Part shown: piece after piece, positions 17,777-27,445 of the stretch
How positions within the stretch are numbered: position 1 is the first letter of the stretch
Layout: each line of letters begins with the position of its first letter
Assembly (NCBI RefSeq): GCF_030814315.1
Contig: NZ_JAUSUV010000001.1
Span: forward strand, 62,001 to 126,000
Length of the DNA stretch: 64,000 nt
Direction: 5' to 3'
Origin: Croceifilum oryzae
GTDB lineage: Bacteria > Bacillota > Bacilli > Thermoactinomycetales > Thermoactinomycetaceae
The notes under the pieces: generated by a model
The model's database searches: none
Seen by the model: only the letters and a program-made list of their open reading frames with translations
Told to the model about the DNA's origin: nothing
Program-made: the position numbers and the translations under genes

Positions 17777-18823
17777 TTGGACAATAAACGTTTAGTAGCG
17801 GTTGCTGTTGTTTGTATTTCTGTCATGAGTACGCTCGGTAGTCCAGTACTTGCAGAGAAGTCGAAACAGGAGTCCAAAAATGAGCAGACCAAACTTGAAA
17901 GTGAAAAGAAGACATTAGAAGAAGAGGCACGAAAGCAAGATCAAGAGGTACAGCAATTAGAGCAGAAGCTCGATGATCATTACAAAGAAATGAACGAGCA
18001 AGCATCTCTATTAGCTGAAACCGAGTACAAGTTAGAGCTACAAGAGAAAAAAGTGAAGAACCTCCTGCGTTCTATGTATACGGAAAACTATCTTTACCCA
18101 CTCACGCAACTCTTTGATGCTAATAATTTGAATGATTTCGTAGAGCGATATGATTTTACGATATTCTTTTTAAATGAGCAACAGCGGGCGGTCACAGAGC
18201 TGAAAGAGACGAAACAGACAGCCCAAGAGAAGAAAAAAACGCTCGCTGATCTAGGTGCGAAACAAGATCAAGTATTAAAAGAAACCCAGCAAAAACAAGA
18301 GGATCTAGAAGCGAAGATAACAAAATTGGGTAAAGATATTCGCACGCTGAAAGAGACAGAGGACCAGACTGAGCTGAGTGATCGCGATCGTACGCTGATC
18401 GCTCCTCACGATAAGGTTGCTAAAGGTTCCGGGCAATACATGTGGCCTGTTGGAAGCGGTGGCGGGACGATTACAGATACATTTGGTACCCGTGGTGGAA
18501 GCCATAAGGGACTCGATATTGCTGCTCCTCCTAAAACACCGATTCTGGCTGCAGATAGCGGAGAGGTCTCGATGGTTTCAAGCGGTGGCGGGTACGGTAA
18601 TTGTATTATCATCAGTCATGGTGGAGGGATACAAACACGTTACGCCCACATTTCCTCTGGAACGATTCTCGTAAAGCCAGGGCAAAGTGTTTCCAAGGGA
18701 CAGCAGATTGCAGGCGTTGGAAATACAGGAAACGTAAGGGGAGCACGTGGTGGTTATCACTTGCATTTTGAAGTAATGATAAATGGCGTTGCGACCAATC
18801 CATCAAGGTACATATCAAGATAG
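17777..18823 (+). CDS. coiled-coil M23 (LytM) murein hydrolase, copy 1
   Basis: A 348-residue secreted protein: signal peptide (about 1-26), two long coiled-coil stretches (about 30-105 and 135-200) around a helical segment with MYTENYLYPLTQLFDANNLNDF, then a C-terminal M23 zinc metallopeptidase domain (about 225-348). Zinc ligands are visible in SHKGLDIA and YHLHFEV, so it should be active. The layout matches EnvC/PcsB-type enzymes controlled by FtsEX. It starts at TTG 17777 behind GTGAGGGG, 21 bases after ftsX. Confidence 0.92.
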   Translation: MDNKRLVAVAVVCISVMSTLGSPVLAEKSKQESKNEQTKLESEKKTLEEEARKQDQEVQQLEQKLDDHYKEMNEQASLLAETEYKLELQEKKVKNLLRSMYTENYLYPLTQLFDANNLNDFVERYDFTIFFLNEQQRAVTELKETKQTAQEKKKTLADLGAKQDQVLKETQQKQEDLEAKITKLGKDIRTLKETEDQTELSDRDRTLIAPHDKVAKGSGQYMWPVGSGGGTITDTFGTRGGSHKGLDIAAPPKTPILAADSGEVSMVSSGGGYGNCIIISHGGGIQTRYAHISSGTILVKPGQSVSKGQQIAGVGNTGNVRGARGGYHLHFEVMINGVATNPSRYISR

Positions 18824-18893
18824 AATTTAGAGGGTTAAGAAGTTTTGGTATTGCAAGATTCTCCTTTTATCGATATTGGGAGGGACATCTCTT

Positions 18894-19979
18894 TTGAAGA
18901 AACGGTCATGGATTGCTTTGTCTTCCGCTTCTGTTCTTATCGCTTCGATCCTATTTTCAGTTCAGGTATCTGCTGAGAATGCTAGTAAGATACAAGAGAA
19001 ATTTAAAGATGCTCAAGATGAAAAAAATAAACTTCAATCTCAGATTGATGCGAAGGATATGGAGTTAAAAGAGTTTGAACAAAAGAGGGAGCAAATCCAA
19101 GGAAAAATTGATGAGATTCAAAAGGATATTACCCCGATTGAGGACAAGCTGGATCGGGAAACAACTGCGTTAAACAAAATGGAATCTCAGTACGCTGATT
19201 TGGTATCGAATATGTATGAAGAAGGGGTTTTTTCACCACTTGCTATGCTTCTACAATCAAAAGGTTTCGATGATTTTATAGCGAATCTTGATACGGTTAA
19301 ATTGATTGCGGATCGAAAATATGACCTAGTTAGCAAGATAAAAGAGGGTCGAAACCAAGTCAAGAAACAATTAGATGATCTAGTTGCTAGGCAAAACCTA
19401 CAGCAACAGGAAGTCGATAAGGCAAAAAAGCTATATTTAGAACTAGTAGAAGCGAAAAAGAAAGATGATAGTGCTTTAACAGAAGCAAATAAGATCATTG
19501 AACAGTATTCAGAGGAAATGATCGATGTAAACAAATCACTTATTGCGAGCGGTAAATTAAACTTTTCTTATACAGGTCCGATGAAGACTCCAATTAATGC
19601 GAGTATGACTTCGCCATTTGGATTACGGAAACATCCGATCTACGGCAGATATATTATGCACCAAGGTATCGATTACCCGAGTCCGACTGGAACACCAATC
19701 TATGCAGCCGCAGATGGAGTTGTCGTTTCTAGTAGAGCATCTAGTGGGTATGGTTGGTTGTTAACGATCTATCACGGTCATAAAAATGGAGTTCCCATCT
19801 ACTCTCGATACGCCCATAGCTATCCAAATCAGATTAAAGCAAGAGTGGGAGAACATGTGACGAAAGGCAAACAGGTTACCTCAGTAGGTGCAAATGGCCA
19901 GGTAACGGGTGCCCATCTTCACTTCGAAGTATATGCAGGTGAAAATAATGCAGTAAATCCAACGAGTTATCTTCAATGA
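18894..19979 (+). CDS. coiled-coil M23 murein hydrolase, copy 2
   Basis: A 361-residue paralogue of the preceding gene: signal peptide, coiled coils (about 28-95 and 135-205), the conserved MYEEGVFSPLAMLLQSKGF segment between them, and an M23 domain with HQGIDYP and AHLHFEV. It is closer to copy 4 than to copies 1 and 3, sharing the LNFSYTGPM linker and the YGWL-IYHG strand. TTG 18894 is preferred: GGGAGGG (18876-18883) serves as Shine-Dalgarno, and the in-frame TTG at 18876 would lie on top of it. It is probably in the same operon as ftsEX. Confidence 0.92.
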   Translation: MKKRSWIALSSASVLIASILFSVQVSAENASKIQEKFKDAQDEKNKLQSQIDAKDMELKEFEQKREQIQGKIDEIQKDITPIEDKLDRETTALNKMESQYADLVSNMYEEGVFSPLAMLLQSKGFDDFIANLDTVKLIADRKYDLVSKIKEGRNQVKKQLDDLVARQNLQQQEVDKAKKLYLELVEAKKKDDSALTEANKIIEQYSEEMIDVNKSLIASGKLNFSYTGPMKTPINASMTSPFGLRKHPIYGRYIMHQGIDYPSPTGTPIYAAADGVVVSSRASSGYGWLLTIYHGHKNGVPIYSRYAHSYPNQIKARVGEHVTKGKQVTSVGANGQVTGAHLHFEVYAGENNAVNPTSYLQ

Positions 19980-20046
19980 TGTAAGACCATTCCCCTTTTC
20001 TTCAGAGAGAGAATAGAAAAGCAACACGAAAGGGAGAGGAGCCAGA

Positions 20047-21105
20047 ATGAAGAAACAGATTATGATGGGTACGTTTTCACTAAGTCTTGTCTTTTCGACA
20101 TTTGCTGTTCAGGATATTTATGCAACGAAACCTGATCCTTCTACCAAGTTGGATAATATCCAAAAGGAAAAAGATAAAGCAACGAATGAATTGAATGATG
20201 CTTCCAAAGATGTAGAAGAGAAAGACAAGAAATTGAAATCTCTAGAGAACGATCTTAAAAAATTGGATGATGAATTAAACGTTTTAATTCAAAACATCCA
20301 AATAGAAGAAAAGAAAATGAATCAGTCAAAAGAATCATTGCAAGGACAGGTTCGTCAGATGTACGAATCAGGAGAATATAGCTTCTTTAAACAATTACTC
20401 TCCTCTGTAGACTTTGCTAACTTCTTTGAGAAGATAGATCAGACGCGCTTGGTGCTAGATGCGCAGAACGATCAAATTAAACGCTATCTTACTTCGAAGA
20501 AAAAGTTACAGGGTCAGAAGGATGAGATGGAAGCCAAGCGTGAAGCGCAAAAGCCGCTAATGGAAGAAGCAAAGAAGAAATTTGACGAGTTGGTCAAGGA
20601 ACAAGAGAAGTTAAAGAAAGACGTAAAGCAGTTAGAAGCGGATGAAGAGGTTGCCAAGGAAGAAGTCGCAGAGAAAAATAAAGAAGTTCAACAAGCAACT
20701 CAATCATATGATGGTCCACCTGGTTCAGGTGTGCTTGGTTGGCCGATGAAAAATCATACTCTGGGTTCGAGATTCGGCCCTCGTAATGGCCGTATGCACG
20801 AAGGAATTGATTTCCCTACTCCGATCGGAACGCCTATTTATGCAGCGGATTCTGGGAGAGTGGTATTAGTCAAATCTAATCCAGGTGGATACGGGAACTA
20901 TGTAGTCATTGCCCACGGGAATAACTTATCTACTTTGTATGCACATATGAAGCGTTCAGGCATTAATGTCAGCGTAGGTCAATCCGTGCAAAAAGGTCAA
21001 TTGATTGCATACTCAGGAAATGAAGGTCGCTCTACTGGTCCGCATTTACACTTTGAGGTTCATCAGGGCAATACTCCTGTAAACCCATTAAACTATCTTA
21101 AATGA
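20047..21105 (+). CDS. coiled-coil M23 murein hydrolase, copy 3
   Basis: A 352-residue paralogue: signal peptide (about 1-26), very Lys/Glu-rich coiled coils (about 30-105 and 140-225), the middle segment MYESGEYSFFKQLLSSVDFANFF, and an M23 domain with HEGIDFP and PHLHFEV. All zinc ligands are present. The Shine-Dalgarno GGGAGAGGAG precedes ATG 20047. A strong terminator follows, so this probably ends the ftsEX transcript. Confidence 0.92.
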   Translation: MKKQIMMGTFSLSLVFSTFAVQDIYATKPDPSTKLDNIQKEKDKATNELNDASKDVEEKDKKLKSLENDLKKLDDELNVLIQNIQIEEKKMNQSKESLQGQVRQMYESGEYSFFKQLLSSVDFANFFEKIDQTRLVLDAQNDQIKRYLTSKKKLQGQKDEMEAKREAQKPLMEEAKKKFDELVKEQEKLKKDVKQLEADEEVAKEEVAEKNKEVQQATQSYDGPPGSGVLGWPMKNHTLGSRFGPRNGRMHEGIDFPTPIGTPIYAADSGRVVLVKSNPGGYGNYVVIAHGNNLSTLYAHMKRSGINVSVGQSVQKGQLIAYSGNEGRSTGPHLHFEVHQGNTPVNPLNYLK

Positions 21106-21127
21106 TAGAAATAAGTTTGTGATACAG

Positions 21128-21193
21128 AAGGTTGAACCATCTTGTTATCAGATGTAAATAGTAGATTCACTAACAAGATGGTTCAACCTTTTT
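21128..21193 (+). terminator. terminator after the third M23 gene
   Basis: A 20-bp perfect stem pairs 21128-21147 with 21171-21190 (AAGGTTGAACC against GGTTCAACCTT at the base) and ends in a T-run. Confidence 0.92.
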
Positions 21194-21255
21194 ACTTCAG
21201 TAGATTAGTAGATTCAATCATTTCATATACCTAAACGTTAGGAGATCCAACATCT

Positions 21256-22365
21256 ATGCGTATGTGGAAGCGTTTGTTCTTCGCAGTGCTTGTCCTACAT
21301 GTAGTGGCTATACCAGCTGTTACAGCCTATGCTGGGTCACCAACGGACACGAAGAGGAAAGTAGACGATCTTAACACCAAGAAACAAGAAGAGCAAAGTA
21401 AGCTAAGTGATATAAATGGACAAATTACTCAGATTGAATCCGAAATTGCCGGATACCAGAAAAGGATGGACGAACTAGGTAAGACATATCAAGCCACCGA
21501 GCAGGAGTTTCAGAAAGCAAGAGAGCAGGAGACTGCGGCAATGAAGAAAGTAGTAACGGCTACGAGAGGCTTATATGAAGAAGGGTATTTAGATAGTCCG
21601 TTGGCTAATTTGTTGCAATCTGACGGGGTTCGTGAGTTCACTGAACAATTCGACCTATTAAAGTCCGTCATGGGCTTCATGGTAGAAGACTTTCAACACT
21701 ACAAAAAAGCAGCAGACCGAGTAACACAAAAGAGGAAAGATCTCTCGAAGATTCAAGAGGACTTAGGAGGAGAAATGAAGAAGATTGGTCTGGCAAAAGA
21801 TCAATTGCGTGAGAAACAGAGGGCTAGTCAAGTGAAAGTAGATGGATATGATCAGGAATTAGATCATTATGAAGATGAAATCATTAATATTAACCAAGAC
21901 TTATTAAGGAGCAACAAGTTAAACTTCCCTTATACAGGTCCTATGAGTTTGCCATGTAATTGTACCAAGGTGAATTCTGAGTTTGGAGTGAGAGTCCATC
22001 CTGTTACCAAGAAACGGAGCCACCATGATGGTTTGGATTTAGATGCCTCCTATGGAGCTCCAGTAATGGCGGCGGCGGATGGAGTTGTGGTAGCTAGTAA
22101 TCCGTCTAGTGGATATGGCTGGCTGATTGTGATCTATCATGGTGAAAAGGATGGAAAGTCTATCTATAGTGCATACGCACACAGCTTTTCACAACAAGTT
22201 ATCACGAAACTGATTGGGGATCCGGTTAAGAAAGGCGAGCGTATTTCCTCAGTGGGGAATAACGGTGTCGGAACGGGGCCACATTTGCACTTTGAAGTGA
22301 GAGTAGGAAATGTAAATAAAGAAGGTGCAGTGAATCCACGTCTTTGGTTACCGCCTCTTCAGTAA
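21256..22365 (+). CDS. coiled-coil M23 murein hydrolase, copy 4
   Basis: A 369-residue paralogue with signal peptide (about 1-26), coiled coils (about 30-100 and 140-210), the middle segment LYEEGYLDSPLANLLQSDGV, and an M23 domain with HHDGLDLDA and PHLHFEV. Two cysteines (CNC) just before the catalytic domain are absent from the other copies. It lies after the operon terminator, so it has its own transcription. A terminator follows the stop. The gene ends the run of four. Confidence 0.92.
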   Translation: MRMWKRLFFAVLVLHVVAIPAVTAYAGSPTDTKRKVDDLNTKKQEEQSKLSDINGQITQIESEIAGYQKRMDELGKTYQATEQEFQKAREQETAAMKKVVTATRGLYEEGYLDSPLANLLQSDGVREFTEQFDLLKSVMGFMVEDFQHYKKAADRVTQKRKDLSKIQEDLGGEMKKIGLAKDQLREKQRASQVKVDGYDQELDHYEDEIININQDLLRSNKLNFPYTGPMSLPCNCTKVNSEFGVRVHPVTKKRSHHDGLDLDASYGAPVMAAADGVVVASNPSSGYGWLIVIYHGEKDGKSIYSAYAHSFSQQVITKLIGDPVKKGERISSVGNNGVGTGPHLHFEVRVGNVNKEGAVNPRLWLPPLQ

Positions 22366-22371
22366 GATAGA

Positions 22372-22408
22372 GCGACTATTACATTTAACTTTGTAGTAGT
22401 CGTTTTTT
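22372..22408 (+). terminator. terminator of the fourth M23 gene
   Basis: CGACTATTACA (22373-22383) pairs with TGTAGTAGTCG (22392-22402, one wobble), followed by six Ts. Confidence 0.9.
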
Positions 22409-22537
22409 CCTAGAAAATGATAGAAGTTGTTAGCGATTCGTACCGTTTCCTAACTCGAAGACTATTTTCGTTTCTGGTAACATATGTTTTATGAGACAAG
22501 TTTAGCGGCAACGCAGATGAATGAGGGTGAAGCGAAC

Positions 22538-23977
22538 GTGGAGTTTAGAAGAAAGACAGTCGCGCTTTTAATGGTAGGTTCGATGTTAGTGGGTGGCGTA
22601 GTGACATCAGCAGTTATGATGACTCCTTGGGGAAAGGAATCTTTTGTTCAGACCAACGGGAAAAATAGTACCCCATACCAAGCTAAAATGGATGAAGCAT
22701 ATCGCCTTATTAAAGAGCGATACGTGCGTGATGTGGCGGATGATAAATTGATTGATGGAGCTTTGAAAGGGATGGTTCAAGCTTTAGGTGATCCTTACTC
22801 CGATTATATGAATCAAGCAGAGGCGAAAGAGTTTCTACAAGAATTGGATTCTTCCTTTTCAGGGATTGGGGCAGAAGTTACGATTAAAAATGGTCGTTTA
22901 ACAGTCGTGTCGCCGATTAAAGGGTCTCCTGCTGAGCGTGCGGGAATTCGACCGGATGATCAAATTCTACGTGTCGATGAGACCAGTATGGAAGGTTTGA
23001 GTGTGAAAGAGGCAGTTGCTAAAATACGGGGTCCAAAAGGTTCGAAGGTAGCTGTAGAAATCCTTCGTCCGGGCGTATCGGCTGTTCAGAAAATAAGTGT
23101 AGTACGTGATGAGATTCCGTTGGTTACGGTACATGGGAAGATGTTACCTGATCAAGTTGGATATGTTCAAGTTACCCAGTTCTCGAAAGACACAGCGGAT
23201 GAATTTCTGAAGAGTATTGCGAGCTTGGAGAAAGAAGGCATGAAAGGTCTAGTCATCGATGTTCGTGGAAATCCAGGAGGGCTACTTCCAGCTGTTCAAC
23301 AGATGGCAGAGCAACTGGTTCCTGGTAAGAAAGCGATTCTGCAAGTAGAAGCAAAAGATGGGTCGAAAAAGAAATTCACGTCCAAAGTATCAGAAGGAAA
23401 ACCCTATCCGATTGCGATGTTGATTAATAAAGGAAGTGCAAGTGCTTCTGAGATCTTAGCAGGGGCTTTAAAAGAGAGTGCAGGGGTTCCATTAGTCGGA
23501 GAGACCACTTTCGGTAAAGGTACTGTACAGACAGCGATTGATTTAGCAGATGCTAGTAATCTTAAAATCACGGTTGCAAAATGGCTGACACCGAATGGGA
23601 ATTGGGTGGATCAGCATGGTGGAACCAAAGGAATTAAACCAGATATCGAAGTAAAGCCACCTGCATATACAGCGGCAGCTCCGATCAATGCGGAGACACC
23701 ATGGAAGAAGGACTCCAATGACCTTCAAGTGAAAAATGCGCAATTGATGCTAGATGCCCTCGGCTTTGCACCAGGAAGAACGGATGGGTATTTTGATAGT
23801 AAAACCGAAACCTCTGTAACAGCATTCCAAAAGGCGAATAGCTTATCTGCTACAGGTGTGGTTGATAAAAATACGGCTGAGAAGCTTCTAAATAAGTTCC
23901 GTGAGCACCTGCAAGATCCAAAACAAGATGCTCAACTACAAGTCGCCGTTCAAACAGTAAAAAAGAATATGAAATGA
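22538..23977 (+). CDS. ctpB: S41 carboxy-terminal processing protease (CtpB-like)
   Basis: A 479-residue membrane-anchored serine protease: N-terminal anchor helix (about 8-26), PDZ domain (about 80-165, SSFSGIGAEV to SAVQKI), S41 catalytic domain with serine in KGSASASEILAGAL and lysine in TTFGKGTVQT, and a C-terminal peptidoglycan-binding domain (about 400-455, LMLDALGFAPGRTDGYFD). Bacillus CtpB cleaves the sporulation factor SpoIVFA, but a vegetative role is equally possible. GTG 22538 behind GAGGGTGAAG is preferred; in-frame ATGs at 22484 and 22517 lack a good ribosome site. Confidence 0.93.
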   Translation: MEFRRKTVALLMVGSMLVGGVVTSAVMMTPWGKESFVQTNGKNSTPYQAKMDEAYRLIKERYVRDVADDKLIDGALKGMVQALGDPYSDYMNQAEAKEFLQELDSSFSGIGAEVTIKNGRLTVVSPIKGSPAERAGIRPDDQILRVDETSMEGLSVKEAVAKIRGPKGSKVAVEILRPGVSAVQKISVVRDEIPLVTVHGKMLPDQVGYVQVTQFSKDTADEFLKSIASLEKEGMKGLVIDVRGNPGGLLPAVQQMAEQLVPGKKAILQVEAKDGSKKKFTSKVSEGKPYPIAMLINKGSASASEILAGALKESAGVPLVGETTFGKGTVQTAIDLADASNLKITVAKWLTPNGNWVDQHGGTKGIKPDIEVKPPAYTAAAPINAETPWKKDSNDLQVKNAQLMLDALGFAPGRTDGYFDSKTETSVTAFQKANSLSATGVVDKNTAEKLLNKFREHLQDPKQDAQLQVAVQTVKKNMK

Positions 23978-24010
23978 TGTCATAAAAAGGATTTTATGGA
24001 AATCCCGTCG

Positions 24011-24053
24011 AAATTACCCCCTTAGATATATTTTTTGGGGGTAATTTTTTTGA
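24011..24053 (+). terminator. terminator of ctpB
   Basis: AAATTACCCCC (24011-24021) pairs with GGGGGTAATTT (24037-24047), running into a T-run. Confidence 0.9.
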
Positions 24054-24072
24054 GGTTGGGGGGCGAAGTCTC

Positions 24073-25278
24073 GTGGATTGGTCGGTCTGGTTACAATACG
24101 GAATGGATGCGCTGAAATCAGTGGGCGATGTTGGATTGGTTTGGATTCAAATGTGGGAACAGCCGTGGTGGTTGATTGCTTTTTTATTACCGTTCATTCA
24201 AGTTTTCTCTCTTGCGTGGCGTGAGTATCGTTTATATGGAAGAACGATTGAATCCCCAATCCGTTTGCTATTACGAACTTGCTTAATCGGGATTGGATGG
24301 GGCTTTGTAGCTTCCCTTGCTTGGATGACATTTTCATTTGATATTACGGTTAAGCAGATTGTGTATGTATGGGCTGTATGCTTCGCTGTTTCGTTATTCC
24401 GTTTTCGTTTTGCAGGTTTGTCTTATGCAGTTGGTTTGTTGTCGGTGGTAAGTCTTGTCCTTGCGGCGAATCCTGAATTCCGCTTGGCGAATGAATATGA
24501 GTTATGGCTAGAGCCGATTCGGACTTTTTCGTCCTTAGATTGGATCATGATTGTGGCAAGTGCGCAACTAATAGAGTGGGCTCTGATTCGTTTAGAGGGA
24601 AATCGAGGTATGCTTCCGATTGAAATTAAACAGAATCATGGGCAAGTGGTAAGTGGATATCTCTTAAGTCGTGTGTGGACTATCTTTTCCATGGCTCCAA
24701 CTTCAAGTGGTTGGCTACCTTTACCGATTCCACTCAGCTTTGCCAGTAATAATTGCACAAAATCGTTAGCCCGTCAGCAACGGTTAACGTCTACATATGT
24801 TTTAATGCTTTCTGCCTTGTTATTTGTAAGTAGCTGGATTTCTTTGCAATGGCAACCCTTTATATGGATCGCATCCATTCTTACGTTGATGGGTCATGAA
24901 TGGATCTACTTAAGTGAAAAATATAGGGAGAAACGAAAAGAGCCTGTATTTGTATCGGATGAACGTGGCGTAAAGGTACTAGCTGTCGTACCGGAGACCC
25001 CCGCTGCGGAGATGGGAATCCGCCCTGGCTATACGATTCAAAAGGTAAACGGAATCCGTGTAAATACGATGGACGATATGGAAAGTGCACTAGCGACTTC
25101 TGCGTATAGTAAGTTTGAATTACTAGATGAGCGAAATGATCATCAAATTATGCATACCGCGATTTATGAGGATACGCCGAAGCATTTAGGTATGATTGGA
25201 GCCATCCCGTCGTCTTCTAAGAGAGGACAAGAGGTGGTTAGCCATGAAGTGGAAGAGCAGATGAGTACGGGTGCGTAA
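24073..25278 (+). CDS. minJ: MinJ-like polytopic PDZ protein
   Basis: A 401-residue membrane protein with about seven to eight hydrophobic segments in the first 290 residues and one C-terminal PDZ domain (about 295-370, GVKVLAVVPETPAAEMGIRPG). In B. subtilis MinJ, of nearly the same length, links DivIVA to MinCD at poles and septa and lies between ctpB and uvrBA, exactly as here. The name rests on this order and domain layout. It starts at GTG 24073 after a G-rich ribosome site, with a terminator behind. Confidence 0.85.
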   Translation: MDWSVWLQYGMDALKSVGDVGLVWIQMWEQPWWLIAFLLPFIQVFSLAWREYRLYGRTIESPIRLLLRTCLIGIGWGFVASLAWMTFSFDITVKQIVYVWAVCFAVSLFRFRFAGLSYAVGLLSVVSLVLAANPEFRLANEYELWLEPIRTFSSLDWIMIVASAQLIEWALIRLEGNRGMLPIEIKQNHGQVVSGYLLSRVWTIFSMAPTSSGWLPLPIPLSFASNNCTKSLARQQRLTSTYVLMLSALLFVSSWISLQWQPFIWIASILTLMGHEWIYLSEKYREKRKEPVFVSDERGVKVLAVVPETPAAEMGIRPGYTIQKVNGIRVNTMDDMESALATSAYSKFELLDERNDHQIMHTAIYEDTPKHLGMIGAIPSSSKRGQEVVSHEVEEQMSTGA

Positions 25279-25295
25279 GGGCTTCTCTATCGTTG

Positions 25296-25326
25296 ACGCT
25301 AGGAGTTGTGTACTCCTAGCGTTTTT
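25296..25326 (+). terminator. terminator of minJ
   Basis: ACGCTAGGAGT (25296-25306) pairs perfectly with ACTCCTAGCGT (25312-25322), followed by TTTTT. Confidence 0.92.
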
Positions 25327-25378
25327 ACTTCTTCGGTATGAAATGTTATGTATTAGAGAATGATTGTAAAGAGTTAAA

Positions 25379-25416
25379 AGAACCTATGTTCGTATCGATA
25401 TAAATTATGATATAAT
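25379..25416 (+). promoter_or_regulatory. LexA (SOS) box and promoter of uvrBA
   Basis: GAAC-CTAT-GTTC at 25380-25391 is the palindromic core of the Bacillus LexA/DinR box. It overlaps the expected -35 zone of a promoter whose -10 is TATAAT at 25411-25416, so bound LexA would block RNA polymerase. Induction of uvrBA by DNA damage is expected. Confidence 0.85.
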
Positions 25417-25452
25417 TTTTTTTATGAGATTTGGAAACTGAGGTGACTTACC

Positions 25453-27438
25453 ATGCAAGAGAATGTGTTCCAGCTTGTGTCAGAATATAGGCCGCAAGGG
25501 GATCAGCCTCGCGCGATTGAACAATTGACAAAAGGAATTCAATCTGGCAAGAAGTTTCAAACACTATTAGGCGCAACTGGAACGGGGAAGACGTTTACGA
25601 TTGCCCAGACCATTGCTCGTGTGAATAAACCGACATTGGTAATCGCTCATAATAAGACACTCGCAGCTCAGTTATGTGGAGAGCTAAAAGAGTTCTTTCC
25701 GAATAATGCTGTTGAGTATTTTGTAAGTTATTACGATTATTATCAACCTGAAGCATATGTTCCTTCGACGGATACCTTTATCGAAAAGGATTCTTCGATT
25801 AATGATGAGATAGATAAATTACGCCACTCTGCTACGAGTGCGTTATTTGAACGCCAAGATGTAATTATCGTGGCAAGTGTTTCCTGTATCTATGGTTTGG
25901 GATCTCCTAAGGAGTATGGGGATTTAGTATTGTCGCTCCGAGTTGGTATGGAGCGAGAGCGTAACGAGATTTTACGCAAGCTTGTGGATATCCAATACGA
26001 GCGAAACGATATCAACTTTACACGGGGGGCATTTCGTGTGCGGGGTGATGTGATTGAGATTTTCCCTGTTTCGAAGAGCGAACAAGCAGTCCGTGTAGAA
26101 TTTTTTGGTGATGAGATTGAGCGCATTCGTGAAATTGATGTGATTACAGGAGAGATCATTGGAGATCGTGAGCATGTCGCGATTTTCCCAGCTTCTCACT
26201 ATGTAACGAGTGCTGAAGTGATGGAGCGAGCGATTCAAACGATTCAAGAAGAGTTGGAGGTAAGGCTAGAAGAATTCCGTGCGGACAACAAACTGTTGGA
26301 AGCACAGAGGCTTGAACAACGTACTCGATACGATATGGAGATGATGAGAGAGATCGGTTTCTGCTCGGGGATTGAGAACTACTCACGTCACTTGATCGGG
26401 AATCAACCGGGGGAAGCGCCGTTTACGTTGATTGACTTTTTTCCAGATGATTTTTTAATTGTTGCGGACGAGTCTCATGTTTCCATTCCGCAAATTAATG
26501 CTATGTATAACGGTGACCAAGCACGAAAAGGTGTCTTGGTTGATCATGGCTTCCGATTGCCATCTGCCAAAGATAATCGACCTTTGAAGTTTGCGGAATT
26601 CGAGCAAAAGATTCATCAGTTGATCTTTGTTTCCGCTACTCCCGGGGCATATGAACTGGAAAAAGCCCCTGAGGTGATTGAGCAGATCATTCGTCCGACG
26701 GGCCTCCTCGATCCTGTGATTCACATTCAACCGATTCAAGGCCAGATTGATCATCTGATTGGCGAGATTCACAAGCGGATCAAGCGAACTGAACGGGTGT
26801 TGGTTACGACACTTACAAAGAAGATGTCAGAGGATTTAACGGACTATCTAAAAGAGATCGGGATTAAGGTGCGATACCTACATTCGGATATTAAGACGAT
26901 CGAGCGGATGGCGATTTTACGGGACCTTCGCGTTGGAGTGTTTGATGTATTGATTGGGATTAATTTATTACGGGAAGGCTTAGATTTACCAGAGGTTTCG
27001 TTAGTCGCGATTCTCGATGCAGATAAAGAAGGATTCCTTCGTGCAGAGAAATCTCTCATTCAGACAATTGGTCGGGCAGCACGAAATGCAAATGGCGAAG
27101 TGATTATGTACGCAGATAAAATGACCCGATCGATGGATGTTGCGATTCGAGAAACAGAGCGTCGCCGTTCCATTCAGATGGCTTACAACGAAAAGCATGG
27201 TATTACGCCGACAACGATTCAGAAGAAGATTCGTGATGTCATTGAAGCGACGAAAGTGGCAGAGAGTGAAGAAACATATGCTACTAGCAAAACAGGTAAA
27301 AAGCTATCTAAAGTGGAGCGTGTGAAACTGATTGAACAGACAGAACACGAGATGAAGAAAGCGGCAAAGGAACTGCAATTCGAACGAGCGGCAGAATTGC
27401 GTGACTTGCTGATTGAATTAAAAGCAGAGGGAGTATAA
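25453..27438 (+). CDS. uvrB: excinuclease ABC subunit B
   Basis: A 661-residue DNA-damage verification helicase of nucleotide excision repair. It shows Walker A GATGTGKT, the beta-hairpin region [22 protein letters not shown] (about 93-114), the DESHVSIPQ helicase motif, and a C-terminal UvrC-binding UVR domain (about 620-655, [21 protein letters not shown]). UvrA loads it on damaged DNA and UvrC then cuts. Length is normal. uvrA follows after 7 bases. Confidence 0.99.
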   Translation: MQENVFQLVSEYRPQGDQPRAIEQLTKGIQSGKKFQTLLGATGTGKTFTIAQTIARVNKPTLVIAHNKTLAAQLCGELKEFFPNNAVEYFVSYYDYYQPEAYVPSTDTFIEKDSSINDEIDKLRHSATSALFERQDVIIVASVSCIYGLGSPKEYGDLVLSLRVGMERERNEILRKLVDIQYERNDINFTRGAFRVRGDVIEIFPVSKSEQAVRVEFFGDEIERIREIDVITGEIIGDREHVAIFPASHYVTSAEVMERAIQTIQEELEVRLEEFRADNKLLEAQRLEQRTRYDMEMMREIGFCSGIENYSRHLIGNQPGEAPFTLIDFFPDDFLIVADESHVSIPQINAMYNGDQARKGVLVDHGFRLPSAKDNRPLKFAEFEQKIHQLIFVSATPGAYELEKAPEVIEQIIRPTGLLDPVIHIQPIQGQIDHLIGEIHKRIKRTERVLVTTLTKKMSEDLTDYLKEIGIKVRYLHSDIKTIERMAILRDLRVGVFDVLIGINLLREGLDLPEVSLVAILDADKEGFLRAEKSLIQTIGRAARNANGEVIMYADKMTRSMDVAIRETERRRSIQMAYNEKHGITPTTIQKKIRDVIEATKVAESEETYATSKTGKKLSKVERVKLIEQTEHEMKKAAKELQFERAAELRDLLIELKAEGV

Positions 27439-27445
27439 CACGCAT

